This document shows positions 27,247 to 35,931 of a stretch of DNA of 64,000 bases, in pieces. How positions within the stretch are numbered: position 1 is the first letter of the stretch; every line of letters starts with the position of its first letter. Made by a program: the position numbers and the translations under genes. The notes under the pieces were generated by a model, which searched no databases, was not told the DNA's origin, and saw only the letters and a program-made list of their open reading frames with translations. This stretch comes from Pseudomonas mosselii (lineage in GTDB: Bacteria; Pseudomonadota; Gammaproteobacteria; Pseudomonadales; Pseudomonadaceae), in contig NZ_CP081966.1 of assembly GCF_019823065.1 (NCBI RefSeq), positions 5,115,501-5,179,500 of the forward strand. Direction: 5' to 3'.

Positions 27247-28152
27247 ATGGAAATTCGGCATCTGCGCTACTTTCTAGCGGTGGCAGAGGAACTGCACTTT
27301 GCCCGAGCCGCAGAGCGCCTCCACATCGAGACATCGCCGCTGTCGCGCGCCATCAAAGAGCTTGAAGAGGAGTTGGGCGTAGCGCTATTTGCGAGAACCA
27401 CTCGGAGCACCCGCTTGACTCGTGCAGGCAGACTCTTCTTTGAGAGCGTACCCCGTGTCTTCGCAGCTTTGCAGCAGGCGCGCGACAGTGTGAACGCCGC
27501 AGCCAATGGCTTTCATTGCCAGCTCCGTATTGCATTGTCTGATGGAATCACGCCATCGCGCCTGCCTGCGTTGTTGGCGCTCTGCCGGCAGGAAGAGCCG
27601 GAAGTGGAAGTTCGCTTCTTCGAAGTGCCTTTGTCACAGCAAATCAAGGGATTGTGTGGCGAACTGTACGATCTCGGCTTCGCTCAATCGGATGAAGTCG
27701 GCGAAGGCATCATCGCCGTGCCGGTGTGGAGTGACCCTCTGATGGTAGCTGTGCCCGCACGGCACCCCTTGCTATCCCACAAACAGATTCCCCTGGAAGA
27801 GCTGTTGCGGTATCCGCTGGTGCTCTGCGACGCGGTGGCGTGTGAGGGCCATGCTCGGCAAGTTGAACGGGTGCTACGTCGCGTGGACATTGAGCCTCTA
27901 ATTGCCGAACGCGTGACTTCCAGCGATCTAATGATGGTCCTGGTTTCGGCGGGACTTGCACTAGGCCTCACAGGAGGTGCGCATATTACTGCCAGCAGGG
28001 AACAGGGTGTGGTCGCACGGCCGCTGACTGGAGGTTCGCCCATGCTCACGACCTATCTGCTACGACCGGCCAGCGAGCCGTCAGAAATACTGACTCGCTT
28101 CATGGAACGCGTTCATTCGATCAAATCTCCAGACGCCAAAAGTCGGCGGTAA
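27247..28152 (+). CDS. LysR-family transcriptional regulator
   Basis: A 301-residue regulator with an N-terminal winged HTH (MEIRHLRYFLAVAEELHFARAAERLHI, ARTTRSTRLTRAGRLFFE) and a two-lobed effector domain. The start at 27247 is preceded by AGGAGG at 9 bases. It lies 89 bp after the outer-membrane factor gene and points the same way, toward the TrbK-like and SugE-like genes. Its target is unknown. LysR proteins usually act on a neighbouring gene, so the SMR gene at 28507 is a candidate. Confidence 0.88.
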   Translation: MEIRHLRYFLAVAEELHFARAAERLHIETSPLSRAIKELEEELGVALFARTTRSTRLTRAGRLFFESVPRVFAALQQARDSVNAAANGFHCQLRIALSDGITPSRLPALLALCRQEEPEVEVRFFEVPLSQQIKGLCGELYDLGFAQSDEVGEGIIAVPVWSDPLMVAVPARHPLLSHKQIPLEELLRYPLVLCDAVACEGHARQVERVLRRVDIEPLIAERVTSSDLMMVLVSAGLALGLTGGAHITASREQGVVARPLTGGSPMLTTYLLRPASEPSEILTRFMERVHSIKSPDAKSRR

Positions 28153-28184
28153 ACCATCACACAATCTCCCAAGGAAACTTAACC

Positions 28185-28448
28185 ATGAAGAAGATTGCTC
28201 TCATATTGCTTTCCTCGACACTGGCAGCCTGCAGCCCATCCGGGAAACCAGATAAAGGCAACCTTCCGACGGTCGATGAATTAGCGCTCAATCCTGAGCG
28301 GCTGAAAAAGTTGCGCCAGCAATGCAAGTTGGATCGTCCTATGCTGGGCGACCAACTATGTAACCGGGTTGCCGAGGCTACGCGAAAGCGCTTTTACGAA
28401 GATGGCGATGTGCCCTACACCACACCTAAAGAGCCGCCGAAGTTCTAA
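28185..28448 (+). CDS. second TrbK-like entry-exclusion lipoprotein
   Basis: An 87-residue lipoprotein (signal LLSSTLAAC). After the cysteine it matches the trbK product at 39135: NPERLKKLRQQCKLDRPMLGDQLCN here and DPVRLKALRGQCAVDRQAMGEDACR there, with the two later cysteines in register and a shared basic helix ending RKRFY / RRRFF. TrbK-type proteins block entry of related plasmids or ICEs. This copy lies in the cargo, far from the trb operon, and is lower in GC, which suggests separate origin. Confidence 0.75.
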   Translation: MKKIALILLSSTLAACSPSGKPDKGNLPTVDELALNPERLKKLRQQCKLDRPMLGDQLCNRVAEATRKRFYEDGDVPYTTPKEPPKF

Positions 28449-28506
28449 GCTGGTGGTCACGCTGGAGTATGTATGCCGGATATGAAAAACTTGAAGGAGA
28501 ATTGCA

Positions 28507-28824
28507 ATGGGCTGGATCTATCTTGTTTTGGCTGGATTGTTTGAAATCGGATGGCCGGTCGGGCTGAAAATGGCGCAAGAGCCAACATCGCGTTGGAGTG
28601 GGGTCGCAGTAGCCGTCTCTTTCATGACAATTAGCGGCGCCTTCCTATGGCTTGCTCAGCGTCAGATACCGATTGGGACTGCTTATGCGGTGTGGACGGG
28701 TATCGGAGCGGCGGGAACGTTCTTAGTCGGAATTCATTTCTATGGCGACCCAACCTCCCTGATGCGATACCTTGGCGTGGCGCTGATCATCCTGGGCGTT
28801 ATCACGCTCAAGTTATCGAGTTGA
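28507..28824 (+). CDS. SMR-family transporter, Gdx/SugE type
   Basis: A 105-residue four-helix membrane protein with the Gdx/SugE signature: GLFEIGWPVGLK with the key glutamate E13, ISGAFLWLAQRQIPIGTAYAVWTGIGAAGTFLVGI, and the end LGVALIILGVITLKL. Gdx proteins export guanidinium, and some also export quaternary ammonium compounds. The ATG has AAGGAG 8 bases upstream. No guanidine riboswitch is obvious in the 58-base gap upstream. It may pair with the glutamate-less SMR protein at 20291. Confidence 0.9.
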   Translation: MGWIYLVLAGLFEIGWPVGLKMAQEPTSRWSGVAVAVSFMTISGAFLWLAQRQIPIGTAYAVWTGIGAAGTFLVGIHFYGDPTSLMRYLGVALIILGVITLKLSS

Positions 28825-28939
28825 GTACTAGCTCCTTTGATAGCGTAGTCACTGGGACACCCTGCGACACAGACTGGATCGGGTTCTGGGAACTCGCACG
28901 GTCACCTCCTCCTAGTCGTTATATGTGGTGAGCTTGCCG

Positions 28940-29666
28940 CAGCCTCGGGAGAGTTCGAGCCAGTGCGCGTAAGGCGGTGGAGCAGCCATTCCGGGTGCTC
29001 CACCTTCAGCTCCTGCAAAGGTGGAGAAAGAGTGTGGGTTGGCTAGCATGGCGCGGCCAAGAATCACCAAACCCATCTACCTGCCAGCGATCACGTGCTC
29101 GGCCATTCGCGGATCGTCGATGCCCCAACTCACTGCCACAGGTAGCCCAGTCTCGCGGCTCATGCGTTTGGCAAAGGGGCTGACGCGACGGCCGGCAACC
29201 AGCGGCTGGCCATTCGCTTCCTTGACATTAACCAGTCCGGCTCGGCCGTGGCAGGCCGCCGCGACCACCCTGCCGTCAGCCCAAGCGCCCGACAGCAGAT
29301 TGACGAGCGCCCCGCTCCGGGTAAGTCCCACATGGTGCCATGGCCGCCGGGCAGGAACATCACCGCACCCCCTTCCGGGGCGATGCTGTCGATCTTCAGC
29401 GAGCCTTCGAGCTTGTCCATCGACACCTTGTCATCGAGGAAGCATTCCACGCTCGGCGGGTTCATGCCTTCGCTCGCTATGGAATGAGGATCCACCGGAA
29501 TCTCGCCGCCGGCGATTGACGCAATATCCACATTGGCACCTGCATCGACCAAGGCGTAGTACGGGGTGGACTGTTCCTCGAACCACACGCCGGTCAGGCG
29601 CGGGTCGTCGCCCATCGTTGCCTGCGAAGTCAAAACCAGCAGAATCTCGAGGGGAGTTCCCATCAT
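28940..29666 (-). pseudogene. decayed DJ-1/PfpI gene fused to a relic of an old yellow enzyme
   Basis: Reading leftward from 29666, an intact N-terminus of a type 1 glutamine amidotransferase-like (DJ-1/PfpI) protein runs to FLPGGHGTMWDLP. The frame then shifts near 29310, and the rest continues in another frame (GALVNLLSGAWADGRVVAAACHG, with the nucleophile cysteine, then GLVNVKEANGQPLVAGRR). From about 29180 the text changes to FAKRMSRETGLPVAVSWGI, typical of the C-terminal part of flavin oxidoreductases. It then breaks again into GLVILGRAMLANPHSF. At least two frameshifts and one deletion junction are implied. Neither enzyme can be made. Confidence 0.72.
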
Positions 29667-29710
29667 GGTTTTCTCAGTTCAGACGCTTGGGATCAAGCGG
29701 CCAGCGACCA

Positions 29711-30241
29711 TTACGCCTGCTTGGCTTTGCGCGCTGTCTCGACCAAGCTGTCGAGCCAGTCCTGATGGCCGTTGATCATCGGGTTGGGTTTGGCGTTGTG
29801 CAGCTCCTCGGCCGGCTTGCCCTTCTGCGTTTCCTGCGTGAGGATGCGCACGCGCCCGCCGTCCAGGTTCTCGACCAGCCAGGCGTGATGCACATCCAGG
29901 CGCGTATCTGTGCCTTCCTCGCCGGACCAGCCGTGCCAGGCCACGCGGCCGGGTTGCCCATCCGCAGGTGCCACGTACTCGTTGCACTGCCCCTCTACCG
30001 GGAAGCCGAAGGTCTCGAAATAAAATCGATCGCCGTCGGCCAGTACCGGGCCTTTGCCGCCATGAAAGCGCACGTTAGCCGAGTTGGCGTAGTAGCTTGG
30101 CCACAGCGATGGTGTGACGAGTAGCGGCCATACGTCGGCCGCGCTCAAGCCGGCGGCGATGATCTCATTAGAGGCGAAATTCTCAGTAAAGCCCGGCGTG
30201 TAGCCTTCGGGCCAGAGGATGGCGTTCTGTTGCTTGCTCAT
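29711..30241 (-). CDS. SRPBCC-domain protein
   Basis: A 176-residue protein of the START/Bet v1-like SRPBCC type: IIAAGLSAADVWPLLVTPSLWPSYYANSANVRF at the start, then GDRFYFETFGFPVEGQCNEYV and GRVAWHGWSG. Such folds bind hydrophobic ligands in an internal cavity. The ATG at 30241 has GAAGGAG upstream. It precedes the broken DJ-1 gene on the same strand, 44 bp away, and follows a divergent-looking regulatory segment with a long palindrome. The substrate is unknown. Confidence 0.82.
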   Translation of the reverse strand: MSKQQNAILWPEGYTPGFTENFASNEIIAAGLSAADVWPLLVTPSLWPSYYANSANVRFHGGKGPVLADGDRFYFETFGFPVEGQCNEYVAPADGQPGRVAWHGWSGEEGTDTRLDVHHAWLVENLDGGRVRILTQETQKGKPAEELHNAKPNPMINGHQDWLDSLVETARKAKQA

Positions 30242-30358
30242 ATCGAAGCTCCTTCACAAAATGTCAATGACGCAACAGGGGTGGCTGCGTCATTCAAGTG
30301 GTCATAGAGCAATCATGAGCCTCCCTGTGAAATAAGTGAAATCCTAATTTTTTATTTT

Positions 30359-30381
30359 TGAAATCATATAATTTGATATCA
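30359..30381. promoter_or_regulatory. 23-bp palindrome, candidate operator
   Basis: TGAAATCATAT-A-ATTTGATATCA is an imperfect palindrome with 9 of 11 arm pairs matching. It lies in the most AT-rich part of the window, 118 bp upstream of the SRPBCC gene. The gap 30242-30521 separates that gene from the end of a LysR gene. A LysR or other dimeric regulator is the likely reader. Confidence 0.5.
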
Positions 30382-30521
30382 GCGTCTAGGTTCTGCCATC
30401 CGCCGACAAGGCTATCTCGCAGCGGTGCTACGAAAGGGTCCGTCTCCAATTGAGCCGGCTGATTGCATATTTGTAGTGCGAGGCAGAGTTGTGCTGAGCA
30501 TGACGATGAGAGCCATCTTGC

Positions 30522-31427
30522 CTACTTGTTGTTAGCACAGGAAGTGAACAGCAGTGCTCGTATCCAGCGATGTGCTGGATCGTGATGGGTGCGTTCGTGC
30601 CAAGCAGCCGTCTTGGTGAACCCCGGTATCTTCATCGGCGGCAGGGAGATAGCCAGCTTGTCCATACCGGCGACCAAGCGGCTCGGCAAGATCGCGACCA
30701 TGTCACTGGCACGCAGGATGTCTGGCAAGATCAGAAAGCTCTTGACCGACAGTGTGACGCTTCGTTGTTTGCCCAACTGTTCTAGCGCATCGTCGGTGAC
30801 GCCGCGGAAACCTCCACCATCGTAGGAAACAAGCGCATGGTCGAGAGCACAGAACTGCTTAACTGTCAGCTTGCGCCCCATAGCCGCTGGATGGTCTTCC
30901 CGCAGGACACACACGTAGTGCTCCTTGAATAGCTCTCGGGCATGCAGATTTGGCGGAGTGATCTCTGGCGTCAGGAGGGCTAGATCGATTTGACCGCGCT
31001 CAAGCTGGTTCTGTAGCAGTCCGCTCTCGACTGGCACTAATGAGACTCGAACGCGCGGTGCGTGCTGTTTGAGTGCCGATAGAAATGGGACAGCAATGGC
31101 ACGCAGCGCATAGTCCGTCGCGGCGATGGAGAAGGTCAGTTGTGCGGTGGCCGGGTCGAAAGAAGGTGGCTGGAGCAGCGCGTCGATTTCCGCTAGCACC
31201 TGTTTGACAGATATCCCTATGTCTAGCGCCCGCTGCGTCGGAACGATGCCCCGCTGCGCACGCGCGAACAGCGGGTCGCCGAAGCTTTCACGCAGCCGCG
31301 CAAGCATGCCGCTCAAGGCCGGTTGGGTTAGTCCAAGACGTGCTGCCGCCCGTGTCACGTTGCGTTCGTCCAACAATACGTCCAGCGCCTTGAGTAAGTT
31401 GAGATCCATGCTCTTGATATCTTTCAT
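30522..31427 (-). CDS. LysR-family transcriptional regulator (NodD-like group)
   Basis: A 301-residue regulator. The HTH is MDLNLLKALDVLLDERNVTRAAARLGLTQPALSGMLARLRESFGDPLF, of the group related to NahR/NodD. The effector domain begins near LTFSIAATDYALRAIAVPFL. It is upstream of, and on the same strand as, the SRPBCC and DJ-1/OYE genes, so it probably controls them. It is the last cargo gene before the conjugation block. The first six residues (MKDIKS) could be skipped by starting at MDLNLL. Confidence 0.88.
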   Translation of the reverse strand: MKDIKSMDLNLLKALDVLLDERNVTRAAARLGLTQPALSGMLARLRESFGDPLFARAQRGIVPTQRALDIGISVKQVLAEIDALLQPPSFDPATAQLTFSIAATDYALRAIAVPFLSALKQHAPRVRVSLVPVESGLLQNQLERGQIDLALLTPEITPPNLHARELFKEHYVCVLREDHPAAMGRKLTVKQFCALDHALVSYDGGGFRGVTDDALEQLGKQRSVTLSVKSFLILPDILRASDMVAILPSRLVAGMDKLAISLPPMKIPGFTKTAAWHERTHHDPAHRWIRALLFTSCANNK

Positions 31428-31733
31428 TCTTATCCAGATTTCAATAAATAATTCTTTCCCATGATATCTAGATTCTGCTCATGAGGGGAGCGAGACCCAG
31501 CGAGAATTTTTTTCTGGGCAACCTCTTGGAAACTCCAAATGCGCCATAGGGTGCTTTAGTTTGCGGCGTTTGTCTTCGACTCGCCCCGCCGCTCATTCTT
31601 TCTTTTCCCTCGACCGTTGTGCTCAAAACGGTCTTTGACGGGCACCCACGCGGCACCGATCCTCGCTCTATGCGGCACGTTCCTGTGCCGCTTTTGAACG
31701 AGGAATCAGTGCAGGGAAATCGGAGGCCAGTCA
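31428..31733. other. 306-bp junction between cargo and transfer genes
   Basis: No gene is supported. The left part is AT-rich and should hold the LysR promoter. The right part carries a terminator-like hairpin at 31672-31696 and the GGAGG ribosome site of traG at 31721-31725. The traG promoter must lie here or in the cargo. Confidence 0.45.
31672..31696 (+). terminator. hairpin with short T-run upstream of traG
   Basis: GCGGCAC (31672-31678) pairs perfectly with GTGCCGC (31685-31691) around the loop GTTCCT, followed by TTTTG. It lies 38 bp before the traG start. It could stop rightward transcripts from the cargo or act as an attenuator. Confidence 0.5.
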
Positions 31734-33731
31734 ATGCAAGCTCAGGGCGTACTGTTCGGGCAGATCGCCGCCGTATTCGGCATCGTGATCGCCGGCGTGT
31801 GGGGTGCAACGCAATGGACAGCCGCCGCCCTGGGCTATCAACTACGCCTTGGCTCGCCATGGTTCGACTTCTTTGGAACCCCGGTCTATCACCCTTGGCG
31901 GCTGTTCGAGTGGTGGTTCTTCTTTGATGCCTACGCGCCGCACGTCTTCGATATCGGCGGGGCCATCGCGGGTGGAAGTGGTCTGGTGGCCGTGGTGGTC
32001 GCCATCGCCATGTCGGTGTGGCGCTCGCGGCAAGCGCGCCTTGTCACCACCTACGGTTCGGCACGCTGGGCCGATGCGGAAGACATACGCAAAGCTGGGC
32101 TGATCCAGCCCGACGGGGTTTTCCTCGGGCTGCATCGCGGCCAGTACCTCCGCCATGAAGGCCCGGAACACGTCCTGACCTTCGCACCAACGCGCTCGGG
32201 CAAGGGTGTGGGCCTGGTCGTTCCCACCTTGTTGAGTTGGCCCGCATCCGTCGTCGTTCACGACATCAAAGGCGAGAACTGGACGCTCACCGCAGGCTGG
32301 CGTTCGCGGTTTAGCCACTGCCTCCTGTTCAACCCCACGGATGCGCAGTCGGCAGCCTACAACCCGCTGCTGGAAGTGAGGCGCGGCGCGCACGAAGTGC
32401 GCGACGTGCAGAACGTGGCCGACATTCTTGTCGATCCCGATGGCGCACTCGAACGCCGGAACCATTGGGAAAAGACCAGTCACGCGCTGTTGGTCGGCGC
32501 CATCCTGCATGTGCTGTACGCAGGCGAGGACAAGACGCTGCGCGGCGTCGCCAACTTCCTCAGCGACCCGGCGTGTCCGTTCGAGCTGACGCTGCACCGG
32601 ATGATGACGACGAAGCACCTGGGCGATGCGCCTCACCCGGTTGTCGCATCCGCTGCCCGCGAAGTGCTTAACAAGTCGGACAACGAGCGATCGGGCGTGC
32701 TCTCCACCGCCATGTCGTTTCTCGGCCTGTACCGCGACCCGACCGTGGCCGAAGTCACATCGCGCTGCGATTGGCGCATCGCCGACCTGATTTCCGCCGA
32801 GCACCCGGTATCGCTCTATCTGGTGGTGCCGCCCTCCGACATAAGCCGCACCAAGCCGCTGATCCGGCTCATCTTGAACCAGATCGGGCGGCGGCTGACC
32901 GAATCGCTCGACGGCAGCGATGGCATCGCGCGCCGGCACAAGCTGCTGCTGATGCTGGACGAGTTTCCGGCGCTGGGCCGCCTCGATTTTTTCGAGTCCG
33001 CGCTTGCCTTCATGGCCGGGTACGGCATCCGCAGCTTTCTCATCGCTCAAAGCCTGAACCAGATCGACAAGGCGTATGGGCAGAACCATTCCATCCTCGA
33101 CAACTGCCATGTCCGGGTGACTTTCGCCACCAACGACGAAAGGACGGCGAAAAGGATTTCAGAAACCCTCGGCACCGCCACCGAGCTTCGCGCGCAGCGC
33201 AACTACGCCGGCCACCGGCTCGCTCCGTGGCTGGGGCACCTGATGGTGTCGCGTCAGGAAACTGCACGGCCGCTGTTGACGCCCGGCGAGGTGATGCAGC
33301 TTCCACCTGATGACGCCGTGGTCATGGTGTCCAGCGTCGCCCCGATCCGCGCGAAGAAGCTGCGCTACTACGCCGACGCCAATTTCAAGAATCGCGTCCT
33401 GCCACCGCCCGCGCTCGTAGCCGGGAGGTACGCCGACGCGCCGCCAGCCCGCCCCGACGACTGGAGCGGCTTGGCGATCCCGGCCGTACCTGCGGCGCCG
33501 GCCTCGGCATCCGCCGATGGCCTGGGCGGCACCGATGACGGCGGCCCACGCCGCCAGCCCGAACTCTCCGAAACCGTCGCCTACGACCCCGAGCCGGACG
33601 CACATGCGAACGACCTGGCGCTGCTCGATGACGACGACCTGGCGCTGCCGCTTCCCGGCCAGCTCGACCCGGCCATGCAGCGCACGGCCCGGCTGGCTTC
33701 CCTCGACCCCAACGACGGAATCGACCTATGA
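31734..33731 (+). CDS. traG: TraG/VirD4-family coupling protein
   Basis: A 665-residue type IV coupling protein. Two N-terminal membrane segments lie within residues 1-95. Walker A is APTRSGKGVG (151-160) and Walker B is LMLDEFPALGRLD (D409-E410). Further conserved text is LFNPTDAQSAAYNPL and FLIAQSLNQIDKAYG. The C-terminal 100 residues are acidic and proline-rich. It hands the relaxase-DNA complex to the trb channel. It is coupled by overlap to the next gene. Confidence 0.95.
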   Translation: MQAQGVLFGQIAAVFGIVIAGVWGATQWTAAALGYQLRLGSPWFDFFGTPVYHPWRLFEWWFFFDAYAPHVFDIGGAIAGGSGLVAVVVAIAMSVWRSRQARLVTTYGSARWADAEDIRKAGLIQPDGVFLGLHRGQYLRHEGPEHVLTFAPTRSGKGVGLVVPTLLSWPASVVVHDIKGENWTLTAGWRSRFSHCLLFNPTDAQSAAYNPLLEVRRGAHEVRDVQNVADILVDPDGALERRNHWEKTSHALLVGAILHVLYAGEDKTLRGVANFLSDPACPFELTLHRMMTTKHLGDAPHPVVASAAREVLNKSDNERSGVLSTAMSFLGLYRDPTVAEVTSRCDWRIADLISAEHPVSLYLVVPPSDISRTKPLIRLILNQIGRRLTESLDGSDGIARRHKLLLMLDEFPALGRLDFFESALAFMAGYGIRSFLIAQSLNQIDKAYGQNHSILDNCHVRVTFATNDERTAKRISETLGTATELRAQRNYAGHRLAPWLGHLMVSRQETARPLLTPGEVMQLPPDDAVVMVSSVAPIRAKKLRYYADANFKNRVLPPPALVAGRYADAPPARPDDWSGLAIPAVPAAPASASADGLGGTDDGGPRRQPELSETVAYDPEPDAHANDLALLDDDDLALPLPGQLDPAMQRTARLASLDPNDGIDL

Positions 33732-34204
33732 GCCAATACCGCCTCAATCTTTTCATCCAGCCCGAGCACGCCCAGCGCCTGGACGAACTGGCCGCCAAGA
33801 AAGGCGTGTCCAAGTCGTCCATCGTCGCAGCGGCCTTGGCGTCCTGGCTGTCGCCCGATGCTGGCGACCAGCGCGAGGCCGCCATTGCCAAGCGGTTGGA
33901 TCGACTGTCGCGGCAGACCGAACGCCTGGAGCGCGACCAGAACATCCAGATCGAAACGCTGGCGCTGTTCATCCGCTACTTCCTGACCGTCAGCACGCCG
34001 GTGCCCGAAGCCCATCAGGATGCGGCACGCGCCCAGGGCAAGGTGCGCTTCGAGCAGTTCGTCGAACAGTTGGGTCGCCACCTTCTGCGTGGCCGCAGTC
34101 TGGTGCGCGACGTGGTGGAGGAACTGCACCCCGATCCGATGCAGATGGATGACGCAGCAGCGATGGCCTCCGCCCATGAACGAACTGCGGAGCGTGCGTC
34201 ATGA
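33728..34204 (+). CDS. CopG-type ribbon-helix-helix protein
   Basis: A 158-residue protein. An N-terminal ribbon-helix-helix domain (YRLNLFIQPEHAQRLDELAAKKGVSKSSIVAAALASWL) is followed by a predicted coiled coil (AIAKRLDRLSRQTERLERDQNIQIETLALFIRYFL). It overlaps traG and trbB by 4 bp each. In this ICE family it is always found in this place, and it may regulate the trb operon or act with TraG. No target site is seen. Confidence 0.85.
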   Translation: MSQYRLNLFIQPEHAQRLDELAAKKGVSKSSIVAAALASWLSPDAGDQREAAIAKRLDRLSRQTERLERDQNIQIETLALFIRYFLTVSTPVPEAHQDAARAQGKVRFEQFVEQLGRHLLRGRSLVRDVVEELHPDPMQMDDAAAMASAHERTAERAS

Positions 34205-35280
34205 GTGCCGTTCCACAGATCCAGCCCGAACCTCGCTCATCCGCAGCAGCGTCCCAGGATCGCCGCATCCAGATGCTGCGCACTGCAATGGGGCCGCTGA
34301 TCGCCGCTGCGCTCGAAGACCCGGATGTGGTGGAAATCATGCTCAACCCCGATCGCACCCTGTGGGTGGATCGGCTGTCGTCGGGTCGCTCGCCGCTGGG
34401 CGTGGAGATGCCCGAGGCCGATGGTGAACGCATCATCCGCCTGGTCGCCGCGCATGTCGGCGCGGAGGTGCATCGCGGCCAGCCGCTCTTGACCGCCGAG
34501 TTGCCGGAAACCGGCGAGCGTTTCGAGGGCATCCTGCCTCCGGCCGCCCCGGGGCCAGCCTTCGCGCTACGCAAGCGGGCCGTGAGCATCATCGGCCTGG
34601 ATCGCTACGTGGCCGACGGCATCCTGACCGCCGGGCAGGCCGAGTTCCTGCGCCGCGCCGTGCGCGAGCGGCAGAACATCCTAATCGCCGGCGGCACCAG
34701 CACCGGCAAGACCACGCTGGCGAACGCGCTGCTGGCCGAGATCGCCGCCACAGGCGACCGCGTGCTGGTGCTCGAAGACACCATCGAGCTGCAATGCGCG
34801 GCCCGCGACCATGTGCCGCTGCGCACCCGCGCCGGCGTCGTCACCATGACCGAGCTGGTGCGGGCCACGATGCGCCTGCGGCCTGACCGCGTGATCGTCG
34901 GCGAGGTGCGCGGCGGCGAAGCCCTCGACCTCATCAAAGTGTGGGGCACCGGCCACCCCGGCGGCATTGCGACCATCCATGCCGGCTCCGCGCTGGGCGC
35001 GTTGCTGCGCCTCGAACAGTTGATTCTCGAAGTCGCTGTGAATCCGCCGCGGGCGCTGATCGCCGAGGCGGTCAACGTCGTCATCAACATCGCCGGACGC
35101 GGCCGCAAGCGCCACGTCGAAACCATCGCCCGTGTCGTCGGCTTCGACGGCACCGGCTATCGCCTGGCGGACGCACTGGAAACGCCGTTTCCCGAGCTGA
35201 CGCCGGTTCCTCTCGCAGCCGACGCCGCTGCACATTCCCGTCCCCCAACCAACTTGGAGAACTGCCATGACGCACGTTGA
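34201..35280 (+). CDS. trbB: TrbB, conjugation ATPase (VirB11 family)
   Basis: A 359-residue hexameric traffic ATPase with Walker A GGTSTGKTT (164-172), Walker B-like RPDRVIVGEVRGGEALDLI and the His box GTGHPGGIATIHAGS. It energises pilus assembly and DNA transfer from the cytoplasmic side of the channel. It overlaps the RHH gene by 4 bp, and its end overlaps trbC by 14 bp. Confidence 0.95.
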   Translation: MSAVPQIQPEPRSSAAASQDRRIQMLRTAMGPLIAAALEDPDVVEIMLNPDRTLWVDRLSSGRSPLGVEMPEADGERIIRLVAAHVGAEVHRGQPLLTAELPETGERFEGILPPAAPGPAFALRKRAVSIIGLDRYVADGILTAGQAEFLRRAVRERQNILIAGGTSTGKTTLANALLAEIAATGDRVLVLEDTIELQCAARDHVPLRTRAGVVTMTELVRATMRLRPDRVIVGEVRGGEALDLIKVWGTGHPGGIATIHAGSALGALLRLEQLILEVAVNPPRALIAEAVNVVINIAGRGRKRHVETIARVVGFDGTGYRLADALETPFPELTPVPLAADAAAHSRPPTNLENCHDAR

Positions 35281-35653
35281 TTCTTTCCGCTTTTCCGTAA
35301 ATCCGCTTCCTCGCCTGTCCGGCCTGGCGCGGCTGCGCAGCCTCACCCGCCCTGCGAGGCAGGGGCTGCTGCTGGCCGCGCTGCTGCTGTTGCTGGCCGG
35401 AACGGCGCAAGCCGCCGGTTCCTCGATGCCGTGGGAGGGGCCCTTGCAGTCGATTCTGGAGTCGATCCAGGGGCCGGTGGCACGCATCGTCGCGGTCATC
35501 ATCATCATCGCCACGGGCCTGGCGCTGGCCTTCGGCGACACCAGCGGCGGCTTTCGCAAGCTGATCCAGATCGTGTTCGGGTTGAGCATCGCGTTCGCCG
35601 CTTCCTCGTTCTTCCTGTCGTTCTTCTCGTTCTCCGGCGGGGCCGTCGTATGA
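35267..35653 (+). CDS. trbC: TrbC, prepilin
   Basis: A 128-residue VirB2-type pilin precursor. It has a long N-terminal leader with a hydrophobic stretch (LLLAALLLLLAGTAQAAG, about 37-54), then SSMPWEGPLQSILESIQGP and two hydrophobic helices. TraF (12858) is the expected processing and cyclisation enzyme. The start overlaps trbB; MTHVDSF at 35267 has GGAG upstream. Confidence 0.92.
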   Translation: MTHVDSFRFSVNPLPRLSGLARLRSLTRPARQGLLLAALLLLLAGTAQAAGSSMPWEGPLQSILESIQGPVARIVAVIIIIATGLALAFGDTSGGFRKLIQIVFGLSIAFAASSFFLSFFSFSGGAVV

Positions 35654-35919
35654 GTACGGCCAGCGACCTTCCAGGCTTCGAGGTGCCGCTGCATCGCTCG
35701 CTGACCGAGCCAATCCTGCTGGGCGGCGCGCCGCGCACCGTGGCAATTGCCAACGGCACGCTGGCCGCCGCCGTCGGGCTGGGCCTGCAACTGTGGATTC
35801 CCGGCGTGGTGCTCTGGATCGTCGGCCACTCGCTGGCCGTATGGGGTGCGCGCGTCGATCCGCAGTTCATGCAGGTCTTCGCGCGGCATATCAAACACCG
35901 CCCGCTTCTGGACGTGTGA
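35650..35919 (+). CDS. trbD: TrbD, VirB3-like inner-membrane protein
   Basis: An 89-residue protein with two close hydrophobic segments (TVAIANGTLAAAVGLGLQLWI and VVLWIVGHSLAVWG) flanked by charged ends. FEVPLHRSLTEPILLGGAPR at the N-terminus is typical. It supports TrbE in pilus assembly. It overlaps trbC by 4 bp and is 12 bp from trbE. Confidence 0.93.
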   Translation: MSTASDLPGFEVPLHRSLTEPILLGGAPRTVAIANGTLAAAVGLGLQLWIPGVVLWIVGHSLAVWGARVDPQFMQVFARHIKHRPLLDV

Positions 35920-35931
35920 GGGGAGGACGCC

